A DNA stretch of 64,000 nt from an uncultured Prochlorococcus sp. (GTDB taxonomy: Bacteria; Cyanobacteriota; Cyanobacteriia; PCC-6307; Cyanobiaceae): positions 1 to 64,000 of the forward strand of contig CACIYC010000005.1 of assembly GCA_902590775.1 (NCBI GenBank). Reading direction: 5' to 3'. Shown here in pieces: positions 25,850 to 34,462 of this stretch. The notes beneath the pieces were generated by a model. That model ran no database searches and was not told where the DNA came from. It saw only the letters and a list, made by a program, of their open reading frames with translations. Position 1 is the first letter of the stretch, and the number at the start of each line of letters is the position of its first letter. The translations under genes were made by a program, and so were the position numbers.

Positions 25850-26041
25850 TTAGAATCCTTTAGGCCTGACTTTATTAGATTTTAATGATTGATTTTTTAC
25901 ACTTGGTTTAAGTTGTCTAACTAATGTGAAGCCTAGGGCTCCAATAAGCACCAAAAGAAAAAGTATCATTGACCATATAACTAACGAAGTGGTTAATGAA
26001 AAACCACTTGTATCCAATTTTTTAAGAAAAGAAAAATCCAT
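25850..26041 (-). CDS. 63-aa single-pass membrane protein
   Basis: A polar N-terminus, one helix (SLVIWSMILFLLVLIGALGF), and a basic tail (RQLKPSVKNQSLKSNKVRPK), consistent with N-out orientation. No family recognised. Confidence 0.55.
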   Translation of the reverse strand: MDFSFLKKLDTSGFSLTTSLVIWSMILFLLVLIGALGFTLVRQLKPSVKNQSLKSNKVRPKGF

Positions 26042-26273
26042 TTTCCTGTTGTTTTTGGTTGTGTCTGTTTTTGAGTAATCAGTCCAAATGATATTTGTAT
26101 TTTTATGGAATCAATAGTGTTTGGTCAATAGCTTTTTTGGTTTTGAAAGCAATTCCCTGTAATAATAGAATGCTGTACCATATTTGTAAGATCTGTAATA
26201 TGTAGGTTTTGAGAATGTTTGATGTTCTTTCTTGTTCCATGAGATATTGTTGTGAGGTTTAGAAAAGAATTAG

Positions 26274-26462
26274 ATGACACTCAAAGACAAACTTTTCACA
26301 AAAGTATTTACCGAAGAGGGAACCGATCAGAGCAAAGAAGGTGTAAAACCTATGAAGCCAGATAATATTTTGCCAATTTTCCAAATAGGAATTGCTTTTT
26401 TGATGGCTGTAATTTGTATTACACCTATAGTAATTAATATAATTAATCAAGGAGGTCTCTAA
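26274..26462 (+). CDS. 62-aa single-pass membrane protein
   Basis: A polar charged N-terminus (MTLKDKLFTKVFTEEGTDQS) is followed by a helix (ILPIFQIGIAFLMAVICITP). The minus-strand track ORF at 26259-26450 is its shadow. Function unknown. Confidence 0.55.
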   Translation: MTLKDKLFTKVFTEEGTDQSKEGVKPMKPDNILPIFQIGIAFLMAVICITPIVINIINQGGL

Positions 26463-26614
26463 ACCTCAAATATTTTATATATGAGTTCTTGATTTTTAAA
26501 ATCAAAATTTGCTGCTGCTGTATTATTAAATTAGCAAAGTAAATCTAATCAGTAATATTTTTCAGCTCTTCTAAGTGCTCTAATAGAACCTTTATAATCT
26601 CCTAAATTATATTT

Positions 26615-26881
26615 TTAATTGCTTGCTTTATTTAATTTTTCTATGATCTTTATCTTTTTAGTTTTATTCAAGAAGTATCTATAATCATCAATTAAATTGT
26701 ATTTAGACCTACCTACTTTTAATCTCTTTATTAAAGAAAGATACTTTTCTTCACTTTCACTAAAATTTTTTGCTTTAATTCTATCTAATATTGCACCTTT
26801 ATAGTCTCCAGCTTTGTATTTTATTTCACTTGATTCAATTAAGTTTTTAACTAAACCCTCTATTAGATTGGGTATATTCAT
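26615..26881 (-). CDS. TPR-like protein, possibly truncated by an in-frame stop
   Basis: An 88-residue ORF with a tetratricopeptide-like helix KYKAGDYKGAILDRIKAKNF. The remaining sequence is helical and basic. Directly after its TAA, the same frame continues for 21 codons (26549-26614) and encodes KYNLGDYKGSIRALRRAEKY, a second copy of the same repeat. The intact ancestral gene was probably 110 residues long. This may be a pseudogene, read-through, or sequence error. Confidence 0.55.
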   Translation of the reverse strand: MNIPNLIEGLVKNLIESSEIKYKAGDYKGAILDRIKAKNFSESEEKYLSLIKRLKVGRSKYNLIDDYRYFLNKTKKIKIIEKLNKASN

Positions 26882-27051
26882 AAAAAATCTGATGGTTTTA
26901 ATGCTTATAGCTTTTTGTATTAGATTATAATTTGAAATTTAAAAGATTGTAAAGAAAAGAACTTCATTTGTAATTATAAAAATTGCTTTGAAAAATATAC
27001 ATTGTCAACTAGGTAAATGTCTTTGGCCTAAATTGATTGCAATATCTAGAT

Positions 27052-27189
27052 TTATTTGTTGATTTTTTCTTTTAGTTTAGAGTTCTCAAGTTCCAATTCT
27101 CTTATTTCCTTCTGAGCTTGGTTGATTAGATCTAAAGTCCATTGCCAGTTTCTATCGATACAATATTTTTTTGCAGATTCCCAATCCAT
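27052..27189 (-). CDS. 45-aa coiled-coil peptide
   Basis: ATG 27189 (MDWESAKKYCIDRNWQWTLD) is preferred over the track start at 27252, which would add an unrelated hydrophobic leader. The rest is a charged helix (KEIRELELENSKLKEKINK). Soluble, possibly dimeric. No family recognised. Confidence 0.45.
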   Translation of the reverse strand: MDWESAKKYCIDRNWQWTLDLINQAQKEIRELELENSKLKEKINK

Positions 27190-27448
27190 AAGATTAAAAA
27201 ATAACAAGCTTCTTGTATTAGTAATTATATAGCTTCCCAAACAACTCATCAATCTATCTACTTAAATAATTTAATAAAAAGCTATTGACTATCATTATAA
27301 AATTTACTTCCTCTAAATCTTTTGTATAGGTAAATTATTTGTATTTATAAATTTATTATTAAAAATCTCTATGATATGTAGAATTTTTTATTGAGGTTTA
27401 ACTAGTCTTATAAAAGAAATGATGATTTAATCTTACTTTTAGTAATCC

Positions 27449-27619
27449 TTATTTAAATTTTATTTTAATTTTAAATATTTTCCTTATTTTTCCTATAGGT
27501 ATTATCTTTTTGATTTGAGATTCAATTTGCTTGTCAACCATATCTTTTACCATTTGTATAAGAAATATTAAAAGCAAGAGTCCTGCAAACAAAAACACTT
27601 CAATGGCGATTAATTGCAT
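27449..27619 (-). CDS. 56-aa membrane protein with basic tail
   Basis: A hand-read ORF: MQLIAIEVFLFAGLLLLIFL, IQMVKDMVDKQIESQIKKII, then PIGKIRKIFKIKIKFK. One N-terminal helix and a long basic tail. Function unknown. Confidence 0.5.
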   Translation of the reverse strand: MQLIAIEVFLFAGLLLLIFLIQMVKDMVDKQIESQIKKIIPIGKIRKIFKIKIKFK

Positions 27620-28020
27620 AATTAAGTTTTTCTTGAAGAACAGAAATTACTAGCGAACAGAACCATTGTCCTGAAAATGATCTAATCCGCTATTAATCGA
27701 ACGAAATTGGTTGTAATTTTTATATTACATAAAAGTATTATTATAGTAAATTCTAGATTTTATTTATATACGTCTTAGTAGCAATTTAATTTAGACGACC
27801 ATACCTTTGATTAACTTTACTCATTTGAATAGGATTTATATAATTACTAATAAAATTAGTCAAGTACTCAAGTTAATATATAACAAAGTAAATATTTTGG
27901 ACTATTTATGCTTATGAGTTTTATTTAGAATAAAGGTCTAAAATGCTTCTTTATTCTTTAACATTTATTTTTGGAATAGAAAAGAATCTGAATACCTTTT
28001 AACTATCTCCTATAAGCTTA
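27620..28020. other. Intergenic stretch, nothing seen
   Basis: About 400 bases of very AT-rich DNA without a gene-like frame above about 20 codons. Confidence 0.4.
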
Positions 28021-28131
28021 ATTATTATTTTCTCCTATACAGCCTTTTTTGGGTCATTTATGTATTTTCTTAATAAATTTGCTAGAAATAGAGAAAATCA
28101 ACACATTAAAACTATAGAAAAAATGAAATAA
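28021..28131 (+). CDS. Membrane peptide ORF lacking a canonical start
   Basis: The frame reads (ATT)IIFSYTAFFGSFMYFLNKFA, then RNRENQHIKTIEKMK. It has a helix and a basic tail like other small membrane genes here. The first ATG (28060) would remove most of the helix; no ATG/GTG/TTG lies upstream before the stop at 28000. Unusual start or decay. Confidence 0.35.
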   Translation: MIIFSYTAFFGSFMYFLNKFARNRENQHIKTIEKMK

Positions 28132-28145
28132 TAGATAATTTAAGT

Positions 28146-28373
28146 ATGAATGATTCATTTATTAATAAGTTTAACAAAAATCCAGATATATCTCTAAAGC
28201 AACATTTAAAATCAGCCTCTCCTATATATAAAATTTTTCCTAGAAAAAAATCTAATGTTTCTAGTACAACTTTAGTAGAGATTAGCACTTTTGCTTTAAT
28301 GCTATTAGGCGGCTCAGGATATTTGTCTTTAGAGACTAGTAGGAATTTATATAATAATTTTTTGGATAATTAA
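28146..28373 (+). CDS. 75-aa protein, one weak helix
   Basis: A polar N-terminus (MNDSFINKFNKNPDISLKQH), a basic middle (KIFPRKKSNVSS), then a hydrophobic patch (ISTFALMLLGGSGYLSLETS). It lies 14 bases after the start-less ORF at 28021. No family recognised. Confidence 0.45.
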   Translation: MNDSFINKFNKNPDISLKQHLKSASPIYKIFPRKKSNVSSTTLVEISTFALMLLGGSGYLSLETSRNLYNNFLDN

Positions 28374-28620
28374 AGCGAAGGATTTTTGGAAATAAAAAAG
28401 GAGGCATTTGTGATCCCTGTGAATGCGTTTCCGATTTTTAAAAGTTCTTCTAAAGAAGTTTATAAAATTAACTAAAAAAGCTTTCTCCTTCAATTCCTCA
28501 GGTACATTAAAGAGTACATTATATGAATACCAACAAAATTTTTGATTTCCATCTTTAATTCTTTCTTAAATGACAATTTTGTCATATACTATTGTACTAT
28601 ATTGATCTTCTATATTATTT

Positions 28621-28845
28621 ATGTCTAATTCTTTATTCACTATCGTGTCAGAATTTATATACCATTTGACTTGGTATCAATACCTTTTAGAGACTATCTC
28701 ATTACTTTTACTTTTAATTACTTTTCTTTTTAATTCCAAAGAAAATAAAAAGTTTCTTTTGTGGAAAAGGTTTTTAAGAAGCTCTAGTTTCCTGATAGCA
28801 TTCTCAACGCTTGCTATACCTTGGATGCTTTCTGGTAAATTATAG
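28621..28845 (+). CDS. 74-aa membrane protein
   Basis: Two helices (YQYLLETISLLLLLITFLFN and SSSFLIAFSTLAIPWMLSG) separated by a basic loop (SKENKKFLLWKRFLRSS). ATG start. No family recognised. Confidence 0.55.
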   Translation: MSNSLFTIVSEFIYHLTWYQYLLETISLLLLLITFLFNSKENKKFLLWKRFLRSSSFLIAFSTLAIPWMLSGKL

Positions 28846-29128
28846 TTATTTATTTTTTACTATTGTATTTCCAGTCATTTTCCTTTTTTTTATTATTTTG
28901 GAAGTTTCATATTTACAATGAATTCCTTCACTCATCTTTTGGATAATCGTAGTATCAAGCTAGATTCAATAGAGTTATGATCGATAGATTGACTTTCTTA
29001 GTCTCACTTTTTTTTAAGTACATCAAGTAAAATTTCAGAGCATTAAAATATATCTAGCATTTCTTTGCTTTTTAAGGTTAATTGATTATGTATCTAATAT
29101 CTCCCTCCATCAAAGAGGCTTTTTCAGA

Positions 29129-29281
29129 ATGTGGAGTAAAAGAATTGCTAAGCTCTTGCGCATAGATGAATTGCTTTTAGGTGGTGCCTCTATGTATGAG
29201 GAAGATTTAATGAGGATTGAATCCTCTGAAATAAAATGGAATTCATCATTTTTGCAAAAATACTATAACAATGGTAATTAG
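29129..29281 (+). CDS. 50-aa soluble protein
   Basis: A hand-read ORF: MWSKRIAKLLRIDELLLGGA, then SMYEEDLMRIESSEIKWNSS and FLQKYYNNGN. Charged, amphipathic. No family recognised. Confidence 0.45.
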   Translation: MWSKRIAKLLRIDELLLGGASMYEEDLMRIESSEIKWNSSFLQKYYNNGN

Positions 29282-29549
29282 ACTTTTGAACTACGATTTT
29301 TTTCTTATTGGATTTTTAAAATATTTTAAAAGAAATTACAGCAAGTTTCTAAAGTCTTTTTATCTCTCAGGTCAATTCTAACTAATAAATTAAAGATTGA
29401 AATTATTTTCTGTTCTTTTGTATTTTATTGTCCTCTGAATTGAAGACGGCTTAAAACATATCCAATTGCTAAATTAATGGGTTGTCAATTTTTTAATAAG
29501 ATATGGATAGGCATAACATTCTGAAGTTAGCATTTGACAGAATGGACAT
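29282..29549. other. Intergenic stretch, nothing seen
   Basis: Between the 50-residue gene and the structured region at 29550. No gene-like frame. Confidence 0.4.
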
Positions 29550-29580
29550 AAAAAAGGCCTCCTTGGTTATTAAGGAGACC
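29550..29580 (-). terminator. Minus-strand intrinsic terminator
   Basis: On the minus strand GGTCTCCTT pairs with AAGGAGGCC (one mismatch), followed by TTTTTT. No protein gene lies upstream on that strand within 750 bases, which hints at an unannotated minus-strand RNA reading from about 29800 toward 29550. Confidence 0.6.
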
Positions 29581-29745
29581 AAAATGCTGAGAGATCCCCA
29601 TCACCCAGTTAATACCTAAACAATAGCAGTTATAAAAGCTCTTGAAAACCTAGCTAACACTACATATAGAATTGTCTTAATGAAATTGCTGTTAATTGGC
29701 TCTATCAGTAGTAGGACTTGTTTCTTCCTTTGAATGCCGTTATAA

Positions 29746-29798
29746 ATGGTATCCCCATCACTCGGACCCTTGGGACACCATACCTAGGGTCTTTTTTT
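29746..29798 (+). ncRNA. Structured RNA end: pseudoknot-like with T7 run
   Basis: ATGGTATCCC pairs with GGGACACCAT (one A-C mismatch). The enclosed loop carries GACCCT, which pairs with AGGGTC just downstream, followed by seven Ts. This can fold as an H-type pseudoknot or as two alternatives of which the second is a terminator. A direct repeat ATCCCCATCACyC occurs at 29594-29606 and 29751-29763. No coding gene precedes it closely, so a plus-strand small RNA is possible. Confidence 0.45.
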
Positions 29799-30136
29799 GT
29801 ATTTAATGGCCTTTTTCTTTACACGAGAAAGAAAAAACTAGCAACCTGTGGAAAAATCTAGCTAGACTTGTGATTTTCTGCCTTGCGTTCTCTTACAATC
29901 TTGGATTGAAATTGTCACAATTTATTCATATCTGTATGCAAATAATGCTTTTTTTAATTGAGCTGGCTTTTGAAATTATCAAAAAGTTGAAAAAAGAATT
30001 CATTCTGTTAGTTTCACTAACAGAACCGATTAAAAATATCAAAATGTACGAATGATCCTTGAATTAGTATTTTTGATCATTGCTCTGCTTGGTTGAAAGT
30101 GTTAGAAGAGGTTACTCGATATTTCGTTACTTGCTA
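29799..30136. other. Intergenic stretch before WGIERCY copy 2
   Basis: About 340 bases. The track ORF at 29870-30055 is hydrophobic and of low-complexity composition; I do not support it. No other signal. Confidence 0.35.
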
Positions 30137-30295
30137 ATGGACAGAGTAAGACTGGTAGCTCAACCTCTCCCAAGAGATGCTACTAAAGTAAAAATAGTTT
30201 CAAGAGAATGGGGAATTGAGAGATGTTATCGAACTCCTTCTGGAGATGATATTTGTTCTCCTGCCCCCTTTGAATCTTGGTCATGTAAAAAATAA
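30137..30295 (+). CDS. Small WGIERCY-family protein, copy 2
   Basis: ATG 30137 gives 52 residues: MDRVRLVAQPLPRDATKVKI, then VSREWGIERCYRTPSGDDIC and SPAPFESWSCKK. The central motif matches the gene at 1020-1184. It has three cysteines. The track start (30080, TTG) adds an unrelated leader. Function unknown; soluble. Confidence 0.65.
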   Translation: MDRVRLVAQPLPRDATKVKIVSREWGIERCYRTPSGDDICSPAPFESWSCKK

Positions 30296-30303
30296 TCGTT
30301 GAT

Positions 30304-30936
30304 TTAAAAAAGACATAATTGAGAATTAGGGTATTTATTTATCCGTTCTGCTGTCCAGTTTTCTGAACTCCAGCTTTTAATTAATATCTCTAATTCTTTT
30401 AATTCCAATAAGTTTTTATTTTCTTTTAACCATTTCTTTTCCATCTCTGAAGAAATGATTACTGGCATTCTGTTGTGTATTGGCTTCATTAATTCATTTG
30501 GTTCAGTCGTTAAGACACAACAACTTTCTATTTCACACCCTTCAGAACTCATCCATCGATTCCATATTCCTGCAAGCCAAAACGGCTTATTGTCTTTTCT
30601 TTTTACTATATGTCTTTTCTCTCGGAAGGCAGTTGCAGGAATAAGACATCTTTTATGCCTCCAACTTGCCTGAAACATTTTCTTAATCCCTACTGTTTCT
30701 AACCTGGCATTAAAAGGCCTTAGGCTTTTTAAAGGGTCTTTACTCCATTGTGAAATATATCCCCACAACATAAAAGAAGTTGCTATTTTCCCTTCGCTTT
30801 TAACAACAAGAACTGGGGCATTGGGTTTGATCAATTTTTGAGCTTGATATTTTTCCTTAAAATGTTTAGGAGGATCAATTTTAAGAAGAGCTTGTAATGA
30901 CTCATAGCTAGTATTTAATTCATATCTGCTACACAT
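30304..30936 (-). CDS. yedK: SRAP-domain DNA-protein crosslinking peptidase
   Basis: A 210-residue protein of the SRAP family (YedK in E. coli, HMCES in humans), which covalently shields abasic sites in single-stranded DNA. The invariant Cys2 (MCSRYE), NARLET, RCLIPA followed by an aligned Glu, and HNRMPVI carry the expected catalytic residues. A small change is K in place of the Trp that usually follows the Glu. Length is normal for the family. Alone on the minus strand. Confidence 0.85.
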   Translation of the reverse strand: MCSRYELNTSYESLQALLKIDPPKHFKEKYQAQKLIKPNAPVLVVKSEGKIATSFMLWGYISQWSKDPLKSLRPFNARLETVGIKKMFQASWRHKRCLIPATAFREKRHIVKRKDNKPFWLAGIWNRWMSSEGCEIESCCVLTTEPNELMKPIHNRMPVIISSEMEKKWLKENKNLLELKELEILIKSWSSENWTAERINKYPNSQLCLF

Positions 30937-31220
30937 TTGCTCTATTCATGTTGAGATGCATTTTAATTTATAAAAATGGAAAGCCTTAATAAAATTGACC
31001 TTAACAGGTATATGTTGAAATTTGATTGAAATTGCTATTTATTTGCTTCATTTTTGTTGACGTCAAAGATTTTTAAATATTGTTGCTAGCCTATTAACCT
31101 TATAAATTTACGGTTTTGCTAGGAAAACCACATCAATATAAAAAACCTTATAACTTTTTTCATTTACACTATTGCAAAAAAAATATCATTGCGTAATTTT
31201 TAATTAATTCTATTTTTTTA
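30937..31220. other. Intergenic stretch upstream of lapA-like gene
   Basis: AT-rich, 284 bases, divergent between the SRAP gene and the LapA-like gene. No clear promoter boxes beyond AT-rich tracts. Confidence 0.35.
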
Positions 31221-31589
31221 ATGAATCCGACCAATTTAAAAGCAGTCAACTTTGCTTTAATGTTTGCACTTGCTCTTTTAACTGCTTATTTCACTTTAGA
31301 AAATACTGCTTCAACAACTGTGAATATTCTTCCTGGAATATCAGGTTCTATTCCTATTGCAGCATTAGTCATTATTTCATCTGGAATAGGTGCATGTGGA
31401 GCTTGGGTTTTTGCAGGTTGGACTGATAAATGGAGAAGAGAAGAAATTCAAGAATTGGAAAATACAAAGACTCGTATGAAGGATTTGGAGATTGATTTAA
31501 GTAGATTGAAAACTAAGCAGAATAATATCCTTCCATTTTCCAATGTATTTAGAGAAAATGAATCTGAGTTCAATAAAAAGGCAGCATAA
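31221..31589 (+). CDS. LapA/DUF1049-like membrane protein
   Basis: 122 residues. Two helices (VNFALMFALALLTAYFTLEN and PIAALVIISSGIGACGAWVF) flanking a short loop are typical of the LapA/DUF1049 family. The C-terminus is a coiled coil (ELENTKTRMKDLEIDLSRLK). In E. coli the family helps regulate lipopolysaccharide assembly; the cyanobacterial role is not known. Confidence 0.65.
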   Translation: MNPTNLKAVNFALMFALALLTAYFTLENTASTTVNILPGISGSIPIAALVIISSGIGACGAWVFAGWTDKWRREEIQELENTKTRMKDLEIDLSRLKTKQNNILPFSNVFRENESEFNKKAA

Positions 31590-31640
31590 GCTTTTCTAAT
31601 TCATTGAACTGATATTCCTACTAAGGGTTTACCCTAAAGT

Positions 31641-31682
31641 AAAAAAAAAGAGTTCTTCATTATTGGAGGGCTCTTTTTTTTT
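31641..31682 (+). terminator. Intrinsic terminator
   Basis: An AAAAAAAGAG arm pairs with CTCTTTTTTT with a short GC-rich interior, giving a T-run in both directions. It ends the LapA-like transcript. Confidence 0.75.
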
Positions 31683-31749
31683 AATTGCTAAAACAGTAGT
31701 AATTTCTTATAATAAAATATCTGTAGTTAGGTTATAAAAATAAATATTA

Positions 31750-32376
31750 ATGAATTTAATTGAATACTTATTAATTTCTTTTTTATTGGCTATATTAGTC
31801 ATCACTATCTTTCTACAATTTAAAGGTACTGATATAGAAGAATCAATTTTTTCAAAAATCAGCAATGGGAAACAAGATAAGTTTGAATCTGGGAATATTC
31901 CAACTTTAGAAAAACTTTTAGAACTTGAGAAAATAGCTAGAAAAGAAGGCAGTAATATAAGCTTTAACTCTCTTATAGGCAGTTGGGAATTTATTTCAGT
32001 TTGGAAAAGAGAGACTGATAAGGAAGACTCTTTCTCAAGTTCTTTACTTAGATTATTTTCTGCAAGGCTAGAGCTAACAAAAATAGAAATTACTCAAGAT
32101 GAGGATAGATTTTCTATACGTAATTCTATTGAATTTGGATTTTTATCAATAAATTTTTTAGGAGAAGGATATTTAAAAGGTTTACAACCTCTTTTGCCTT
32201 TCTTTTTTGAAAGAATTGAGTTGAGAGCAGGGGAAAGAATTTTGTTAAAACGTTCAATAGATATACCTTCTGAAAATAATATGCCTTTTTTTGCTCTTAT
32301 AGGAATGGGAAAAAGTGGCAAATGGCTTTCTGCAAGAGGAAGAGGAGGAGGGCTTGCTCTCTGGCTAAAGGCTTAA
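31750..32376 (+). CDS. Fibrillin/PAP-like protein with N-terminal anchor
   Basis: 208 residues. A membrane anchor (LLISFLLAILVITIFLQF, residues 6-24) precedes a soluble beta-rich domain: SLIGSWEFISVWKRE, GFLSINFLGEGYLKGLQPLL, and the end WLSARGRGGGLALWLK. This pattern fits the plastid-lipid-associated (fibrillin) family seen in cyanobacteria, thought to bind lipids or quinones at membranes. The assignment is by pattern only. Confidence 0.5.
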   Translation: MNLIEYLLISFLLAILVITIFLQFKGTDIEESIFSKISNGKQDKFESGNIPTLEKLLELEKIARKEGSNISFNSLIGSWEFISVWKRETDKEDSFSSSLLRLFSARLELTKIEITQDEDRFSIRNSIEFGFLSINFLGEGYLKGLQPLLPFFFERIELRAGERILLKRSIDIPSENNMPFFALIGMGKSGKWLSARGRGGGLALWLKA

Positions 32377-32430
32377 GTTTTAGGTCAAGCTATCTTTACC
32401 ATTTTTTGCTATCGCTTTTATTAAATACAT

Positions 32431-32790
32431 TCATACATAAAAGTCAAGTTGTTCATCTTCTTTATTGTTTTGAAAATCTGCTTTGATATCTTCCTCTACG
32501 TTAAGCCCATAAGCATCAAAAAATTTAATCATTAATTGTTCTAAAGTTATAGCCCAAGCTTCTTCTGTGATTTTCCATATTTTTTCACTAAATTGTTGAT
32601 TGAAATTTTTATCAACTTCTCTTCTATTATCAATTACAGAAATTTTTTTTAGACCTTCAGTACTTAAAAGAGACTTTACTTTGTAATAGCCCATAATCAT
32701 CATTTTTAGGTTGAATTTTTCCTTCTCATTTTGATATTTTTTTAATGCAGCTTCCCTACATTCTTTGGCTAATTCGGGTGTTAGTTCCAT
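32431..32790 (-). CDS. 119-aa helical soluble protein
   Basis: Charged and helical: MELTPELAKECREAALKKYQ at the start, WAITLEQLMIKFFDAYGLNV, and an acidic end. No signal peptide or membrane segment. No family recognised. Confidence 0.55.
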   Translation of the reverse strand: MELTPELAKECREAALKKYQNEKEKFNLKMMIMGYYKVKSLLSTEGLKKISVIDNRREVDKNFNQQFSEKIWKITEEAWAITLEQLMIKFFDAYGLNVEEDIKADFQNNKEDEQLDFYV

Positions 32791-32930
32791 TGCATAAAAT
32801 TAAAGTAAGGTTTTTGAGATATATAGAAGAATTTACTATATAAAGAATATACTATAAAGGAAATAAATATTTTTAACGTTAGTATGACACATTGAATTTT
32901 TGTAAAGTAAATTTTATCTCATTAATTCTT

Positions 32931-33662
32931 TTATTTTGATTTTAATCTGTATTTCTCACCAATAGCATTGCTTCTGCAATGGAGAAAAAGTCCTAGTGCC
33001 ATTAATAATTCAAAAATTTCTTGATCATTTCGAATTTGTTTGATAGTGGAGGAATAGGAAATATCAAAATAGAAATAAAATAAAGCTACTGAGAGGAAAT
33101 AAAGACTATATCTTTTTGCAGGTAGTGAATCTAGTTTTGGAAAATAATTCCATCCAATCCATCCAAATAAAATGCATGATATTTCAAATGAAGGATCTAG
33201 AAGTATATGATGAAAAAAATGTAGATTATGAATATTTGATTCTCCTTGGAAATTAATTGCTCGTATTGATTCCAGTCCATATCCAGTAAGCCTTTCCCCC
33301 CAGCTTATTTCTTCTCCAGCAACAAAGAAACATAAAAAAACTAATAATCCCCACAATATTAAATTTAAATCCAGACCATTTTTTGCCTTTATCGATAAAG
33401 TTTTTATAGCATATATTGTTGCACCTAAATAAAGAAAGAATTGTATCCATTCAAGAGGACCATCTTCACTTCTCAACCAATCAAACCAACTCATGCCTAT
33501 TACATCTCTCCCGTAAGGAAGGATATAAATTAAGCCATACATGATTATTAAATATACAATTGGAAATATATCTACTTCGGGGCTAAGACTTCCCCATGGG
33601 GTGCAGATATTTTTCTTTGCTTTAGAAGTTAATGGATTTAGAATTCCCAGAATAGAGTTCAC
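32931..33662 (-). CDS. Multi-pass membrane protein, GEEISWGER motif
   Basis: 243 residues with about six hydrophobic segments. FFVAGEEISWGERLTGYG and NFQGESNIHNLHFFHH match a motif set seen in a widespread family of uncharacterised integral membrane proteins (conserved Glu/Trp/His). These residues may form an active or metal site. Function unknown. Confidence 0.65.
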   Translation of the reverse strand: MNSILGILNPLTSKAKKNICTPWGSLSPEVDIFPIVYLIIMYGLIYILPYGRDVIGMSWFDWLRSEDGPLEWIQFFLYLGATIYAIKTLSIKAKNGLDLNLILWGLLVFLCFFVAGEEISWGERLTGYGLESIRAINFQGESNIHNLHFFHHILLDPSFEISCILFGWIGWNYFPKLDSLPAKRYSLYFLSVALFYFYFDISYSSTIKQIRNDQEIFELLMALGLFLHCRSNAIGEKYRLKSK

Positions 33663-33808
33663 TTGATAAAAGCTTTCTTGAATTTAGTAGAGCTTTGGTA
33701 GCTAATTTAATTTAGCTTTTATTCTTTGCTATGCAAATTAGAGTCAGATAGATCTAAAAAAAAACTGGCCAAATAAACTATCAATATATGATTAGAAAAA
33801 AACTGCAT

Positions 33809-33844
33809 AACCACCAATCTTTTTATTGAGACCAATTGGTGGTT
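33809..33844 (-). terminator. Perfect 10-bp hairpin, likely terminator
   Basis: AACCACCAAT pairs with ATTGGTGGTT around a 16-base loop. On the minus strand it is followed after six bases by TTTTTTT. It lies downstream of the minus-strand gene at 33976-34119. Confidence 0.55.
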
Positions 33845-33975
33845 ATTTCTTATTTAGGTACTCCAAATTAGCTTGATTGCTTTGCTTCTTGAAAGCACAG
33901 CATGTGGTTGCTATTAATGGGCTGCCTTTATGTGCCAGACCGTTCTGACTGTTTCAAAGATGATCTGTAGATTTT

Positions 33976-34119
33976 TTATGAATTATCTTCAACATCAAAT
34001 TTGGACAGATTTGGACCAGCAATTGCTCCAACTACTGCAAAAAGAACTATTGAGACAAAGCCAACTGCAGCAGCCGAGGGATTAAACCCACCTAAAGCGA
34101 AAGTAGCTAAGAAATTCAT
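33976..34119 (-). CDS. 47-aa PSAA/GP membrane protein, copy 1
   Basis: A hand-read ORF: MNFLATFALGGFNPSAAAVG, FVSIVLFAVVGAIAG, then PNLSKFDVEDNS. One helix and an acidic tail. It shares PSAA-x2-G, LFAV and GP with the protein at 48359-48508, so both belong to one small family. Followed by a terminator. Confidence 0.6.
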   Translation of the reverse strand: MNFLATFALGGFNPSAAAVGFVSIVLFAVVGAIAGPNLSKFDVEDNS

Positions 34120-34345
34120 GGAAAGAGCCTAATTATTGAAGGGACTGTCACGAGAGCATACAAACTTACCGTTCAAAGCACAAAGATTTGAGTTGATATC
34201 TTCTTATTTAGTTGGATTATGAATGGACAATTACTAGATGAAATCGTAAAAACAAGCATTTTATATTTCTTTCTTGTTTTATTTAGGTAATAAAACCCTG
34301 ATAATTTTGGCTATCAAAGGAACCTTTTTGGAGATTGCTGAAAAC

Positions 34346-34462
34346 TTATATCAATCCAATTGAACCTGCAGTAAAACCTACAGTTATAAAAAATACAAAT
34401 TCTAAAAGGTCTCTATTGCTTGGCGGGATAGAGCTTAAAACAACGAAAATTCGTTGAGCCAT
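34346..34462 (-). CDS. 38-aa single-pass membrane peptide
   Basis: A hand-read ORF: MAQRIFVVLSSIPPSNRDLL, then EFVFFITVGFTAGSIGLI. One C-terminal helix. No family recognised. Confidence 0.5.
   Translation of the reverse strand: MAQRIFVVLSSIPPSNRDLLEFVFFITVGFTAGSIGLI

Noticed and set aside
26259-26450. Track ORF of 63 residues (-)
   Set aside because: Antisense to the plus-strand membrane gene at 26274-26462, which has the better composition.
29870-30055. Track ORF of 61 residues (+)
   Set aside because: Low-complexity hydrophobic sequence without a paralogue or signal.
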